This document shows positions 16,900 through 25,893 of a DNA stretch of 64,000 nt, one piece after another. Under the pieces are notes generated by a model that ran no database searches, was not told where the DNA came from, and worked only from the letters and a program-made list of their open reading frames with translations. The DNA is from Sphingomonas kyeonggiensis. GTDB taxonomy: Bacteria; Pseudomonadota; Alphaproteobacteria; Sphingomonadales; Sphingomonadaceae. The DNA lies in contig NZ_JACIEH010000002.1 of assembly GCF_014196745.1 (NCBI RefSeq), forward strand, positions 1,116,383 through 1,180,382, in the 5' to 3' direction. Position 1 is the stretch's first letter; the number at the start of each line of letters is the position of its first letter. The position numbers and the translations under genes are program-made.

Positions 16900-18477
16900 C
16901 GCCGGTCGGTCGGGCTCGACGACGAAGCGCGCCAGGGTGGTGATCGCGCCGCCCGGCGACTGGACGCGGTCCAGCACCTTCACCTCCGTGCGCCATTCCT
17001 TCGGGGTTATGTCGAAGGTCTGATAGCCGCGCTGATCGTTGAGCAGTGCGACGTTCGGGCTCGCCTCGCGCAGTGCCTTGTGCCGGGGTGTCTCGCCCGG
17101 GGAACCGTCGCCGCCCGAAGTGATCGAGGTGGCGAGGAACTCGGTGGCCGCGGCCGGTCCGTCGGGTGCGTCGTCGCGCATCGGCACGGTGCCGATCGCA
17201 TGGATATGGGCGTCGCCGGTGGCGATCACGACATTGCTCAGCTTGTGCCGCGTGATCGAGCGGACCAGTGCGGCCCGCGATTCGGGATAGCCGCTCCAGC
17301 TGTCGGGTCCGGGGCGCAGCTTGCGGCTGCCGTCCGCCTCCGCGACGTAGAGCGGCATCACGAAGACCTGCTGCGCGATGAGGTTCCAGCGTGAGGTGTT
17401 GGCGAGCCCCTGGTCGAGCCAGGTCTGCTGCGCCTTGCCCGTGATCGTGCCTGCGGGGCTGTCCGCGGCCCGGCAATTCTTCTCGCCCGGCTTCGTGCAA
17501 GGCTGGTCGTCGCGGTAGCTGCGCGTGTCGAGCACGTGCATGCGCAGCAGGCCGCCGAAGTCGAGCCGGCGATACATGGTGAGGCCGCCCGGGGTGGGCA
17601 GCTGCGCGCGGCGCACCGGCACATTCTCGTACCAGGCCTGCATCGCGGCGAAGCGGCGCAGCAGGAACGCCTCGGGCGGGGTGCCGTCCTGGTCGAACTT
17701 GCTCGCCCAGTTGTTGTCGACCTCATGGTCGTCGAACGACATGACGAATGCCGCTGCCGCGTGTGCTGCCTGGAGATCGGGGTCGCTCTTGTACTGCGTG
17801 TAGCGGCGTCGATAGTCGTCGATGCTGTAGATCTCGTCGCCGAAATGATCGCGCGAGACGACATTGCCGGCGGCGTCGCGGATCAGCAGGTTCTTCGTCG
17901 CCGGGTGCATCGCGCTTTCGTAGATATAGTCGCCATAGTGGAAGACCGCGTCGAGATCGGGCTCCTCGCTGATATGGCGCCAGGCCTCGTACCAGCCCTG
18001 CGGATAGGCCTGGCAGCCGGCAACGGCGAGGCGCAGGCGATCGACCGCGGCACCGGCCGCGGGCGCCGTCCGCGCGGTGCCGACCGGGCTCGCCTCGGCT
18101 CCGTCGACCAGGAAACGGTACCAATAGGGGCGGGAGGGCTTGAGGCCGGACAGCTCGACATGCACCGAATGGCCGAGCTCGGGCCGGGCGACCGCTTCAC
18201 CCGACTGGACGATCCGGGCGAAGCGCGCGTCTTCCGCCACTTCCCAGCGCACCGGCACCGCCACCATGGGCATGCCGCCATGCTCGCCAAGCGGTTCGGG
18301 CGCCAGCCGCGTCCAGATTACGAATCCGTCGGGCCACGGGTCGCCGGCAGCAACGCCGAGCGAGAAGGGGTAGCGGCTGAACTTCGGCGCTGCCCAGGAC
18401 GCAGGAGCGAGCCCGCTGAACAGGACGAGGCCGCCGGCGCCGGCGAGCAGTTTGCGGCGATCGAGTACGAGCGTCAT
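16885..18477 (-). CDS. PhoD-family alkaline phosphatase/phosphodiesterase, Tat-exported (second copy type)
   Basis: Predicted 530-residue secreted metallophosphoesterase. A Tat signal (DRRKLLAGAGGLVLFSG) starts at residue 6. PhoD blocks are FSLGVAAGDPWPDGFVIWTR, HYGDYIYES, SFDDHEVDNNWA and ATGDAHIHA. The start at 18477 has GGGGAGGA just upstream. It follows the receptor at 18533-21715 on the same strand with a hairpin between, the third receptor-hairpin-phosphatase module. It differs clearly from the phoD at 8235 (DDHEVDNNW rather than DDHESANDSW), so the two are separate family members rather than a recent duplication. Confidence 0.92.
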   Translation of the reverse strand: MTLVLDRRKLLAGAGGLVLFSGLAPASWAAPKFSRYPFSLGVAAGDPWPDGFVIWTRLAPEPLGEHGGMPMVAVPVRWEVAEDARFARIVQSGEAVARPELGHSVHVELSGLKPSRPYWYRFLVDGAEASPVGTARTAPAAGAAVDRLRLAVAGCQAYPQGWYEAWRHISEEPDLDAVFHYGDYIYESAMHPATKNLLIRDAAGNVVSRDHFGDEIYSIDDYRRRYTQYKSDPDLQAAHAAAAFVMSFDDHEVDNNWASKFDQDGTPPEAFLLRRFAAMQAWYENVPVRRAQLPTPGGLTMYRRLDFGGLLRMHVLDTRSYRDDQPCTKPGEKNCRAADSPAGTITGKAQQTWLDQGLANTSRWNLIAQQVFVMPLYVAEADGSRKLRPGPDSWSGYPESRAALVRSITRHKLSNVVIATGDAHIHAIGTVPMRDDAPDGPAAATEFLATSITSGGDGSPGETPRHKALREASPNVALLNDQRGYQTFDITPKEWRTEVKVLDRVQSPGGAITTLARFVVEPDRPALHRL

Positions 18478-18500
18478 ATAGTCCTCCCCGGGGATTGGAA

Positions 18501-18525
18501 GGGTGCGCGCAGGCCACGCGCACCC
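18501..18525 (-). terminator. Hairpin between receptor and phoD (minus strand)
   Basis: On the minus strand GGGTGCGCG and CGCGCACCC form perfect 9-bp arms (18517-18525 and 18501-18509) around a 7-base loop, then TTCC. It begins 7 bases after the receptor stop and ends 23 bases before the phoD start. It should partially terminate receptor transcripts. Confidence 0.65.
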
Positions 18526-18532
18526 CTGGCTT

Positions 18533-21500
18533 CTAGAAGCGGCCGCGAATGCCGAAGGTGCCGGAGCGACCGAACCAGTTCTCGATCGCGGTGTGGTTGG
18601 GAAGGGTCGGGTCCTTGGTCTGCGTACCCGGGGCATTGCCGGGGACCACGACATTGTACGGCTTGTTGAGCACGTTCGACATGGTGCCGAACAGCTCGAA
18701 GTTCTTGGTCACCTTGACGCGCAGGTTCAGGCTCAGGTCGGTGCGGGCCTGGAACCAGCTCGGCGTGGTCGAGCGCAGCTTGTCGTCGTTCCACAGCAGG
18801 TTGGCGTAGAGGCGGACCGGACCCTTCTCGTAGGTGATCGCGGCCGAGCCGATGTTGTTGCCAAGGCGCAGCAACGGATCGTCACCATGCGTATTGGGCT
18901 CATTGTGCATGAACGCCCCCCGCAGTGAGAATCCATCGAACGGCGCCGGCAACCAGCTGAAGCTGTGCTGGAAGCTCGCCTCGATACCCTTGATGGTGAC
19001 GAGGCTCACCTGCTTGTAGGTGGTGAAATAGATGCCCGTCGGATCGTCGATGCCCAGCTGCGCCAGCGCCTGGGCCGCAGCGGAGCCCGCTTCGTCGGCG
19101 GTCAGGTCGGACTGGGCGACCGCGAGGCCCTTGATGCGGTTGTAATAGACGCCGACGTTGAACAGGCCGACGCTCTTGAAATAGCGCGAGTAGCGGGCCG
19201 AGAAATTGTCCGACGTCGCCGGCGACAGCCCCGGATTGGGGATGGTGATCAGGCCGGTGCCGAGGTCGCCGCCCAGCGGATCATAGCTGGCATTGCCCGC
19301 GGTCGCGTTCAGGCCGGGACGCAGGATCGTGTGGCTATAGCCCGCGTCGATATCGTTGCTGTCGCCAAGGGTCCATTTGATCGAGGCCGAGGGGAACAGG
19401 TTGAAGTAGCTGCCCGTCGTCTTCTGGATCCCGTTGGTGCCGTACTGGATGTCGACGCACGGGATGGTCGTGGCGATGCCAGTGGTCGCTACCGCGCAGG
19501 CCTTGCCGGTGTTCGGATCGGTATGGGTCTTGAGTTCCGCCGCCGGCATCTGGGTATAGCCGAGCGAGGTGTTGCTGGTCCATTCGGCGCGCAGGCCCAC
19601 GCGCACCTTCAGCCGCGGCGCGACCTCGGCGGTCGCCATGCCGTAGAGCGCCTTGATGTTCTCCTGGAAGCGCGTGGTGTTGTTATAGGCCGCCGCGGCG
19701 TAATTGGCGGCGGTCGGCACTGCCTTGGCCCAGCTGGCGGGATTGTTGACCAGGTCGAGATAGAGCTTGTGGGTATCGAAGGTCGGGATGTAGCTCGAGC
19801 CCGAGAGCGAGTAATGGTACGAGCCCGACTGCTCGTACACCGTGCGCTGATAGGGGTTCACGAAGGCCTGGATGAACTGGGCATTCGTCATCGGCCCGAC
19901 ATAGTTGTAGATGCCGTCGAGGAAGGTGTCGTCGCTGAAGCGATAGTTGACGTTGCTGATCTTGAAGCCGGACTGCAGCGTCAGCGGCATATTGCCGAGA
20001 TGCCCCTCATAGCGCGCGTTGAGCTGGCCCGACTTCTCGTAGATGAACGCATCCTGCCCGCCGCTGGTGCGGATCTGCGGGGCGCTCATCGTGTAATTGG
20101 CCGGGTTCGACCAGTCGGGGCCGGCGGTCTGGGTCACCGTCCAGTCGGTGCCCATCAGGCCCGGGCTGTTCTTGACCATGCTGAACTGCGGCGTGCCGGA
20201 CAGGGTCAGCGTCGGCGCCGTGCCCACCTGCTGGCGGTGCAGCGTGTTGTAATAGCTGTGGCTGTCCGAATAGGCGAAGCTGCCGTCCAGGTGGAAATTG
20301 CCGCTCTTCCACGCGAAGCTCGGCGCCAGGATGTTGCCGTTGTTGATCTTGTACTGGCCACCGCCGCTGACCGTCATCTTGGCGCCGGTGGTGGTGGTGA
20401 AGTTGCTCAGCGGATCCCCGGTCACGCCGCTGCGCGCGCCGGTGGTGTAGGTCACGTCGCCGGTGGTGTTCTGGTACACGTCGCCGCGATAGAGGATCGA
20501 GAGGAAGCCGAAGCTCAGCTTGTCATTGGCCTTGAAGTCGAGCTGGAGCGAGCCGGTGCGGCGCGTGGTCTCGCGTGGATTGGCGGCGGTTTCATAGGCG
20601 GTGTACGCCAGCGGCCCCGGGCTCTTGGCCGTCGGCGCATAGCTGCGGCTCATCGTGTTCTGCTCGTAGCCGAGATACTGGTCGGCGAAGCCGAGCGACA
20701 GCATCACGCCCAGGCGATGATCGAAGAAGCTGTCGGCGAAGAACAGGCTGGCGTTGGGCAAGAAGCGCTTGCCGCCCCAGCCATCCGATTTCGGGCCGGT
20801 ATGCTTGTACTTGTCGAGCATGTCGTCCGAGGTGAACGCGCTGAGCGAGAAGGTGAGTACGGGCTTCTTGCGGTTATAGGCGTGCTTGGTGCGCAGATCG
20901 ACGATACCCGCAGGCGCATCCGCGTTCTGGTCGGCGCCGACCGTCTTGTAGAGAACGATGGAATCGATCGCCGAGATACCGATCGCCTCATAGCTGAAGA
21001 CGCGCGCAGCGGCTGCCGAATTGGCGTAGCCGGTGGGCGAATTGGCGTTGGCGGAAATCACGTCCATGCCGTTCAGCTGGGTGCGGGTGAACTCGCCGGG
21101 CAGGCCGCGGAGCGACGCGTAGATCGATGTGCCGTTGGTGCCGTCCACATCGACGCCGGGCATGTACTTGATCATCTCCGCGGGATTGCCGCCGGCGACG
21201 TCGCCATAGGCCTCGGTCGAGATGACGTCGGCGATCTGCATCTCGCGGCGCTGCGCCTGGATCGAGCTGGCCTGGCCTTCGCGCTCGCCGTTGACGATGA
21301 TCTCGTTCTCGCGGGCGGTCTGGCCGTTGCGGCCAGTCTGCGCGAGGTTGAAGTCGAGCCGCGCGGCTCCGCCCGGTGCGACCACCGTGTCCTGCGTCTG
21401 CGCAACATAGCCGACGAAGCTGACCGTCACCGTGACCGGGCCGGCCGGCACATTCCGCACCTCATAGGATCCGTCTTCGCCGCTGACGACGGAATAGTGC

Positions 21501-21715
21501 TTGTCTCCCGCGTCGATGGAAATGTCGGCATTGCGGAGGATATCGCCACCGGCTTCCGTCGCGACGGTGCCGGCAATCGTGCCTTCGCCGATCGCGCGCG
21601 CGCTGGTCTGGTCCGGCGATCCGCTTCCCCGGTCCTGCGCGAATGCCGGCTGGGCGATCGCAATCGCGGCGATTGCCGAACCACAAAACAGAACCGAACG
21701 ATCGAACTTCATCAT
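18533..21715 (-). CDS. TonB-dependent receptor with carboxypeptidase-regulatory-like domain
   Basis: Predicted 1060-residue outer-membrane receptor. A signal peptide ends AQPAFAQ. A carboxypeptidase-regulatory-like domain follows (GEGTIAGTVATEAGGDILRN, about residues 43-125), then a TonB-box-like NEIIVNGERE, a plug with YMPGVDVDGTNGTSIYASLR, and a barrel ending GIRGRF. Plug and barrel are closely similar to the receptor at 11691-15038, but there is no STN domain, so this copy transports without signalling. The start at 21715 (ATGATG) has AGGGGG just upstream. It carries the TGGCGGAA-N15-CTCTCAG element and is followed by a hairpin and a phoD gene, so it is probably part of the same ECF regulon as its paralogue. 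Confidence 0.93.
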   Translation of the reverse strand: MMKFDRSVLFCGSAIAAIAIAQPAFAQDRGSGSPDQTSARAIGEGTIAGTVATEAGGDILRNADISIDAGDKHYSVVSGEDGSYEVRNVPAGPVTVTVSFVGYVAQTQDTVVAPGGAARLDFNLAQTGRNGQTARENEIIVNGEREGQASSIQAQRREMQIADVISTEAYGDVAGGNPAEMIKYMPGVDVDGTNGTSIYASLRGLPGEFTRTQLNGMDVISANANSPTGYANSAAAARVFSYEAIGISAIDSIVLYKTVGADQNADAPAGIVDLRTKHAYNRKKPVLTFSLSAFTSDDMLDKYKHTGPKSDGWGGKRFLPNASLFFADSFFDHRLGVMLSLGFADQYLGYEQNTMSRSYAPTAKSPGPLAYTAYETAANPRETTRRTGSLQLDFKANDKLSFGFLSILYRGDVYQNTTGDVTYTTGARSGVTGDPLSNFTTTTGAKMTVSGGGQYKINNGNILAPSFAWKSGNFHLDGSFAYSDSHSYYNTLHRQQVGTAPTLTLSGTPQFSMVKNSPGLMGTDWTVTQTAGPDWSNPANYTMSAPQIRTSGGQDAFIYEKSGQLNARYEGHLGNMPLTLQSGFKISNVNYRFSDDTFLDGIYNYVGPMTNAQFIQAFVNPYQRTVYEQSGSYHYSLSGSSYIPTFDTHKLYLDLVNNPASWAKAVPTAANYAAAAYNNTTRFQENIKALYGMATAEVAPRLKVRVGLRAEWTSNTSLGYTQMPAAELKTHTDPNTGKACAVATTGIATTIPCVDIQYGTNGIQKTTGSYFNLFPSASIKWTLGDSNDIDAGYSHTILRPGLNATAGNASYDPLGGDLGTGLITIPNPGLSPATSDNFSARYSRYFKSVGLFNVGVYYNRIKGLAVAQSDLTADEAGSAAAQALAQLGIDDPTGIYFTTYKQVSLVTIKGIEASFQHSFSWLPAPFDGFSLRGAFMHNEPNTHGDDPLLRLGNNIGSAAITYEKGPVRLYANLLWNDDKLRSTTPSWFQARTDLSLNLRVKVTKNFELFGTMSNVLNKPYNVVVPGNAPGTQTKDPTLPNHTAIENWFGRSGTFGIRGRF

Positions 21716-21752
21716 ATGCCCCCTGCTTCCCGACAGCGCACACGCGCTGCCC

Positions 21753-21782
21753 CTGAGAGCCGTGGGGGCTTCGTTTCCGCCA
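21753..21782 (-). promoter_or_regulatory. Putative ECF sigma promoter, TGGCGGAA-N15-CTCTCAG
   Basis: Read on the minus strand, TGGCGGAA (21782-21775), 15 bases, then CTCTCAG (21759-21753), 37 bases before the ATG at 21715. It matches the element at 11614-11643 in both boxes and spacing while the 15-base spacer differs, which is what a conserved promoter looks like. Confidence 0.55.
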
Positions 21783-21844
21783 CAACGGTTCAATTTTTCC
21801 TGGAAGCTTTCCGTCCTGGGACGATCGCCTGCGATCCGTAGCCG

Positions 21845-24220
21845 TCAGAAGCCGCGCACCCGGAGGCCTATCCGGATCGTTCGCGGGCGTAGCGGGGTGC
21901 CCTGCGCGCTTGTGGCCAGCGTGAACGGCGTGCCCAGGGCGAAGATATTCCCCCTGGTGTCGAACAGGTTGAACAGGTCGAGCGACAGGGTTGTCCTGCC
22001 GATGTCGAGGGCCAGATTGCCGGAGACATAGGCATAGTCGCCCTGTTCGAACGCGAGTTCCGGCCCGAAGCCGAGGAGCGAGTGCCCGACCGCATGGGCA
22101 CGCAGATTGGCGCGAAAGGCGTGTCCCGAAGCGATGCGTCCCGCATAGCCGAGGGACAGTACGGCGCCGTGCCGCGCGACATTGGGAAGCGCCGAGCGCA
22201 CCGTCTCCTCCAGATAGGGCACCCAGCCGACCAGATCGCCATCGGCGACGAAGCCGCCCGCCGCCACGGTGACGCGGCGCACCGGCGAAAGGCGGACCTG
22301 CAAGGTGGCGGTGCGCACGATGCCATTGCCGACATTGGCGGTATGCGGGAGCCCTAGCCCGTCGACGGTATCGGCCTGCACGTTGCGCCAGTCGGTGCGC
22401 GCCAGCGTCCCCTCGATCTGCAGCCCGGCCAATTCCCGGGCCTGCATCCGGAACCCGAGCTCTGCCGTGCGCACCGTATCCGGCGTGAACCGCTCGACCG
22501 CGCCGCTGACGGTCAGTCCGCCGGGGCGGTAGCCACCCGCATACCGCACATAGAGCGTCGCTTCTGGGGCGGGCGTCCAGGCGAGGGCGAGGCTGGGGGT
22601 GGAGAGCCGCTGACGGCGTAGCGGCGGGGTGGGCGTCGTGCCCGGGGCGGGCTTGGCGAGAACCCCGGTGGCGGCACCGCGCATCTCGATGAACGAAACC
22701 CGTCCGCCGGCGCTCATGGTCAGCCTCTCGTCCGGATGCCAGCGCGCCTCGCCGAACAGCGTGGTTTCGCGCACCCGGGCGTCCAGCGTCCCCAGGTTGA
22801 CGGGCTGCGATGGTACCCCGGTGCTGCGCGCCTGCCTGTCGATCGAGCGCAGCGCGGCAAAACCGATCAGCCCGTCCCATCGCCGGCCGAAGGCGCGGGT
22901 CAGGCGGGTCTCGTTGGAAAGTAGCGAGATGTGATCACGCTGGCGATAGGCGACCGGTTCCTCGTCGGGCCGGGTGGCATCGAACACCTGCGAGAGCCGC
23001 TGGTCGACCAGGCCCCAGCTCGAGTGCAGGCGCCCGCCAGCCAGTGGGCCGGCAACCGAGACGGCCAGCGCGCGATAGAAATGATGCGAGGGCTGGGCGA
23101 AGGTGGAGGCGCGGACGAGGCGGCCGAGCGTGCGCTGTTCGTATTGCGCATCGGCGTTGCGCACATCCTGGCCAATTCCGGTCAGGTCCAGCGACCAGCG
23201 CGACCCGACTGGCGTGTGCACCGCGACCCGCCCGCCGGCCACGCGCGTGGAATTGACGTCCTTCTTCCCGCGTCCGACATCGTCGATATAGCCGCCTGTC
23301 GCCTCGCGGTAGCCGAGGATGCGGACGGCTGCGCGTTCGCTCAGCGGCAGGTTGACGACCAGCCCGGCATCCGTGCTTCCGGTGCCGTGCGCGGTGGCTT
23401 CGGCTCCGGCCCATGCCTCACCCGAGGCCTGCCGCGGATCGGGTGCGTTGGGCACGATCCGCAGCACGCCGCCGAGCGACCCCGCGCCGTAGAGCGATCC
23501 CTGCGGCCCTTCGAGCACCTCGACCCGATCGACATCGTACAGGCGAAGGTCCGGGTCGGGCGAGGCATAGGCGAGGCGCAGGTCGCCCAGATACTGGCCG
23601 ACGAGCGAGGGGCTGGCGCCGGAGAAGCTGCTGTCGGAGATGCCGCGGAGGAACAGCTTGTTGCGGCCCGAACCAAGCCGGGTCGACAGCAAGGTCGGAT
23701 GGAGTTCCGAGATGGCCAGCGTTCCATGCTCGCCGGTGACATGCGCGATATCGCTCCCGTCGATGATTGCCACGCTGGCGGGATAATGGGCGAGGGTGAC
23801 GTCCATCTTGCTGCCGGTCACCACGATTTCCGGCGCGACCTGGGGGGCGGGCGGTGGTTTCGGCGGCCGGGGCTGGGGACGGGGGCGTTCCGTCACGATA
23901 CGCCAGATCCCGGGGGCGACCCGGCGGGCGGCCAGCCCGGTTCCGGCCAGGGCGGTCTCGATCGCCTGGTCGATTCCGCCGTCGAAGCGCAGCCGCCGGG
24001 TCCGCCGGCGCAGCAGCGCGGGGTCGTCGGTGCCGAAGCTCGCCCCGGTCTGCAGGGCGATCGCGCGCAGGGCAGCGGAGACCGGGCCGGCCGGCAGGTC
24101 GAGATGGACACCCCGGGCCGTCTGCGCGCCGGCAGGCGCCGCTCCGACCGTCAGCGACAGCGCCGGCACTAGCAGCGCCCACGCATATCGGCAGCAAGGG
24201 CCAGGCAGGAGCGCGGGCAC
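21845..24220 (-). CDS. FecA-type TonB-dependent receptor with STN domain
   Basis: Predicted 791-residue outer-membrane receptor. After a signal peptide ending PAGAQ there is an STN domain (about residues 37-108, GVHLDLPAGPVSAALRAIAL), a proline-rich linker (residues 113-127), the TonB-box-like PEIVVTGSKMD, a plug (VEVLEGPQGSLYGAGSLGG) and a barrel ending RIGLRVRGF. The start is a GTG 9 bases after the fecR stop, so sigma, fecR and receptor form one operon. The domain set indicates a signal transducer for the sigma factor at 25253. The shorter barrel and conventional plug set it apart from the two long paralogous receptors. The ligand is unknown. Confidence 0.9.
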   Translation of the reverse strand: MPALLPGPCCRYAWALLVPALSLTVGAAPAGAQTARGVHLDLPAGPVSAALRAIALQTGASFGTDDPALLRRRTRRLRFDGGIDQAIETALAGTGLAARRVAPGIWRIVTERPRPQPRPPKPPPAPQVAPEIVVTGSKMDVTLAHYPASVAIIDGSDIAHVTGEHGTLAISELHPTLLSTRLGSGRNKLFLRGISDSSFSGASPSLVGQYLGDLRLAYASPDPDLRLYDVDRVEVLEGPQGSLYGAGSLGGVLRIVPNAPDPRQASGEAWAGAEATAHGTGSTDAGLVVNLPLSERAAVRILGYREATGGYIDDVGRGKKDVNSTRVAGGRVAVHTPVGSRWSLDLTGIGQDVRNADAQYEQRTLGRLVRASTFAQPSHHFYRALAVSVAGPLAGGRLHSSWGLVDQRLSQVFDATRPDEEPVAYRQRDHISLLSNETRLTRAFGRRWDGLIGFAALRSIDRQARSTGVPSQPVNLGTLDARVRETTLFGEARWHPDERLTMSAGGRVSFIEMRGAATGVLAKPAPGTTPTPPLRRQRLSTPSLALAWTPAPEATLYVRYAGGYRPGGLTVSGAVERFTPDTVRTAELGFRMQARELAGLQIEGTLARTDWRNVQADTVDGLGLPHTANVGNGIVRTATLQVRLSPVRRVTVAAGGFVADGDLVGWVPYLEETVRSALPNVARHGAVLSLGYAGRIASGHAFRANLRAHAVGHSLLGFGPELAFEQGDYAYVSGNLALDIGRTTLSLDLFNLFDTRGNIFALGTPFTLATSAQGTPLRPRTIRIGLRVRGF

Positions 24221-24229
24221 GAGGCTAGT

Positions 24230-25213
24230 TCAGGTGCCGTCCGGTGCCGGCGCGAAGATCCAGCCCTCGCCCTCGCGGCGGGCCGAGACGCTAAGTACCG
24301 CTTCCAGCCGTGAGATCACGGCCTCGGGCGGCCCGTCCAGGTTGATCGATCCGGCAAAGTGCCGGCCAGCCAGCCCCGGGGCCAGCCGGATACGCATGCC
24401 CGTCCGCCGGCTCACATCGGCGACGACGCGCGCGAAGGTGACGTCCTCATAGCTCAGTGCGCCGCCCTGCCGTTCGGAGCCTTGTCCGGCGCTCAGGCTG
24501 GTGGGGCTGCCCGGCGCCGCACCGTTCGGGATGACGCTACGCTGCCCGGCTCGGAGCTCGAGCTGCTTGCCCGCCGCGCGGATCGCCACCGAACCCTCGG
24601 TGACGGCGACGGTCGTAGCATCCGCCCCGCGATCGACGTCGAAGCGCGTGCCGAGATCCGTAACCTCGATGTCGCCGGCGGTCACCGTGAAGGGATGGGC
24701 CGCGTCGTGACGGACCTGGAAGCTCGCCTGGCCGCGCGTCAGATGCACTGCGCGGGGATTGGCCGGCAGGAAGCGGACCTCGCTGTCACCGCGTAGGGTC
24801 ACGCTGCTCGCGTCGCCAAGGGCAAGCGTCCGCACTTCGTCCGCCCGGGTGCCGACGATCTGCTCCGGCGCCGAACCCGGTGGCTGCAGGAACCAGGAGG
24901 TGCCGAAGGCCAGGCCCGCCACCCCGGCAGCGAGCGCCGCGGCCGCCCAGCGCCTGCGCGCGGGGCGGGGCGATTCCTCGACGGGATCGGCAAGATCGCC
25001 CTGGATCAGCGTGAAGCGCTCGCGTGCAGGCACCGCGGCGATGGCGGCGGCGGCTTGATGGGCATTGCTGGCCGCGCGATCGAACAGCACGGCATGGCGC
25101 GGATCGGCCGCCAGCCATTGCTCCAGCGCTTCCCATTCGACGAAGCCGGGCGCGTCGGCGCGGATCGCCCAGGCGATCGCCTGTTCCTCGGCGTCGGACA
25201 GTTGCTTGCTCAT
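24230..25213 (-). CDS. FecR-like anti-sigma/sigma regulator
   Basis: Predicted 327-residue membrane regulator. The N-terminal segment (SDAEEQAIAWAIRADAPGFV) is a DUF4880-type cytoplasmic sigma-contact region. One membrane segment (WAAAALAAGVAGLAFGTSWF) is followed by the FecR domain (VRTLALGDASSVTLRGDSEV) and a C-terminal STN-like tail (FARVVADVSRRTGMRIRLAP). The ATG at 25213 is preferred because AGGAG lies 9 bases upstream; the ATG at 25222 abuts that site. It lies between its partner sigma and STN receptor genes, the standard order for this signalling cascade. Confidence 0.9.
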   Translation of the reverse strand: MSKQLSDAEEQAIAWAIRADAPGFVEWEALEQWLAADPRHAVLFDRAASNAHQAAAAIAAVPARERFTLIQGDLADPVEESPRPARRRWAAAALAAGVAGLAFGTSWFLQPPGSAPEQIVGTRADEVRTLALGDASSVTLRGDSEVRFLPANPRAVHLTRGQASFQVRHDAAHPFTVTAGDIEVTDLGTRFDVDRGADATTVAVTEGSVAIRAAGKQLELRAGQRSVIPNGAAPGSPTSLSAGQGSERQGGALSYEDVTFARVVADVSRRTGMRIRLAPGLAGRHFAGSINLDGPPEAVISRLEAVLSVSARREGEGWIFAPAPDGT

Positions 25214-25252
25214 CCTCGGCATCTCCTCGCGCCGATGACGCCATGGGCCGCT

Positions 25253-25798
25253 CTAAACCGCATCGCTGTCGTCCCTCAAGCGGGCGAGCGCCGCATAGCT
25301 CCGGCGCAGGTCCTTCTCCACCGTGCTGATGCTGATTCCCATCTCCTCGGCGATCCGCCGCTGCTCGATCCCGTCGACGCGGTAGCGGGTGAAGATGCGC
25401 ATCGCCCGGCTGCCGACTTCGGCGAGCGTCTGCTCGATCTGCTGCAGATGCTCGCGCGCGAGCAGCGCGCGCTCGGCCATCGGCGCCTCTATCGCTTCGG
25501 TGATGCCCTGGGTGAAGCTCCAGTCCTGCTCGCGGTCGCGCCCGCGCGATGCGCCCCTGCGGGTGTCGAGGACCAGCCGGTGCGCCATCTGGTAGAGATA
25601 GGCGAGGGGAACATCGACGTCGGTGCGGACCTGCTGGACCTTGATCCAGAGTTCCTGGGTGAGATCCTCGGCACTGTCGGTGCCGCAGCGTATCGCCAGG
25701 AAGCGGGCGAGCGCGTCCCGGTGCTGCATGAAGGTCGCGACCAGTATGTTCTGACTTTCCCCCTGCACCCTTCGCCCGCCATTGACCCGCAGCGGCAT
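25253..25798 (-). CDS. FecI-like ECF sigma factor
   Basis: Predicted 181-residue ECF sigma factor. Region 2 is visible as DSAEDLTQELWIKVQQVRTD and PLAYLYQMAHRLVLDTRRG; region 4 as GIEQRRIAEEMGISISTVEK. The start is uncertain: ATG 25798 is used here, but a GTG near 25762 and ATG 25729 (MQHRDALARF) are in frame, and homologues often begin close to the last. It heads a sigma-fecR-receptor operon and is separated by 95 bases from the TIGR03032-type gene upstream. Target promoters are unknown; its own upstream region contains a GGCGGAA box but lacks a CTCT box at the right spacing. Confidence 0.88.
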   Translation of the reverse strand: MPLRVNGGRRVQGESQNILVATFMQHRDALARFLAIRCGTDSAEDLTQELWIKVQQVRTDVDVPLAYLYQMAHRLVLDTRRGASRGRDREQDWSFTQGITEAIEAPMAERALLAREHLQQIEQTLAEVGSRAMRIFTRYRVDGIEQRRIAEEMGISISTVEKDLRRSYAALARLRDDSDAV

Positions 25799-25851
25799 CC
25801 TGCTTTCGCAGTGTTGCGGTGCAGCAGAGCCTTTCCGCCGGGCAACGTCAA

Positions 25852-25870
25852 GCACATTGCCGAAATGTGC
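25852..25870. promoter_or_regulatory. Inverted repeat GCACATT-N5-AATGTGC
   Basis: Perfect 7-bp arms (25852-25858 and 25864-25870) with a 5-base spacer, in the gap between the TIGR03032-type gene and the sigma gene, 54 bases before the sigma ATG. No T-run follows on either strand, so an operator is at least as likely as a terminator. Confidence 0.4.
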
Positions 25871-25893
25871 CCGACCCGGCCGCGCCCCCGCGC

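Noticed and set aside
18965..21841. 958-codon plus-strand frame
   Set aside because: Antisense to the receptor at 18533-21715; composition typical of shadow frames.
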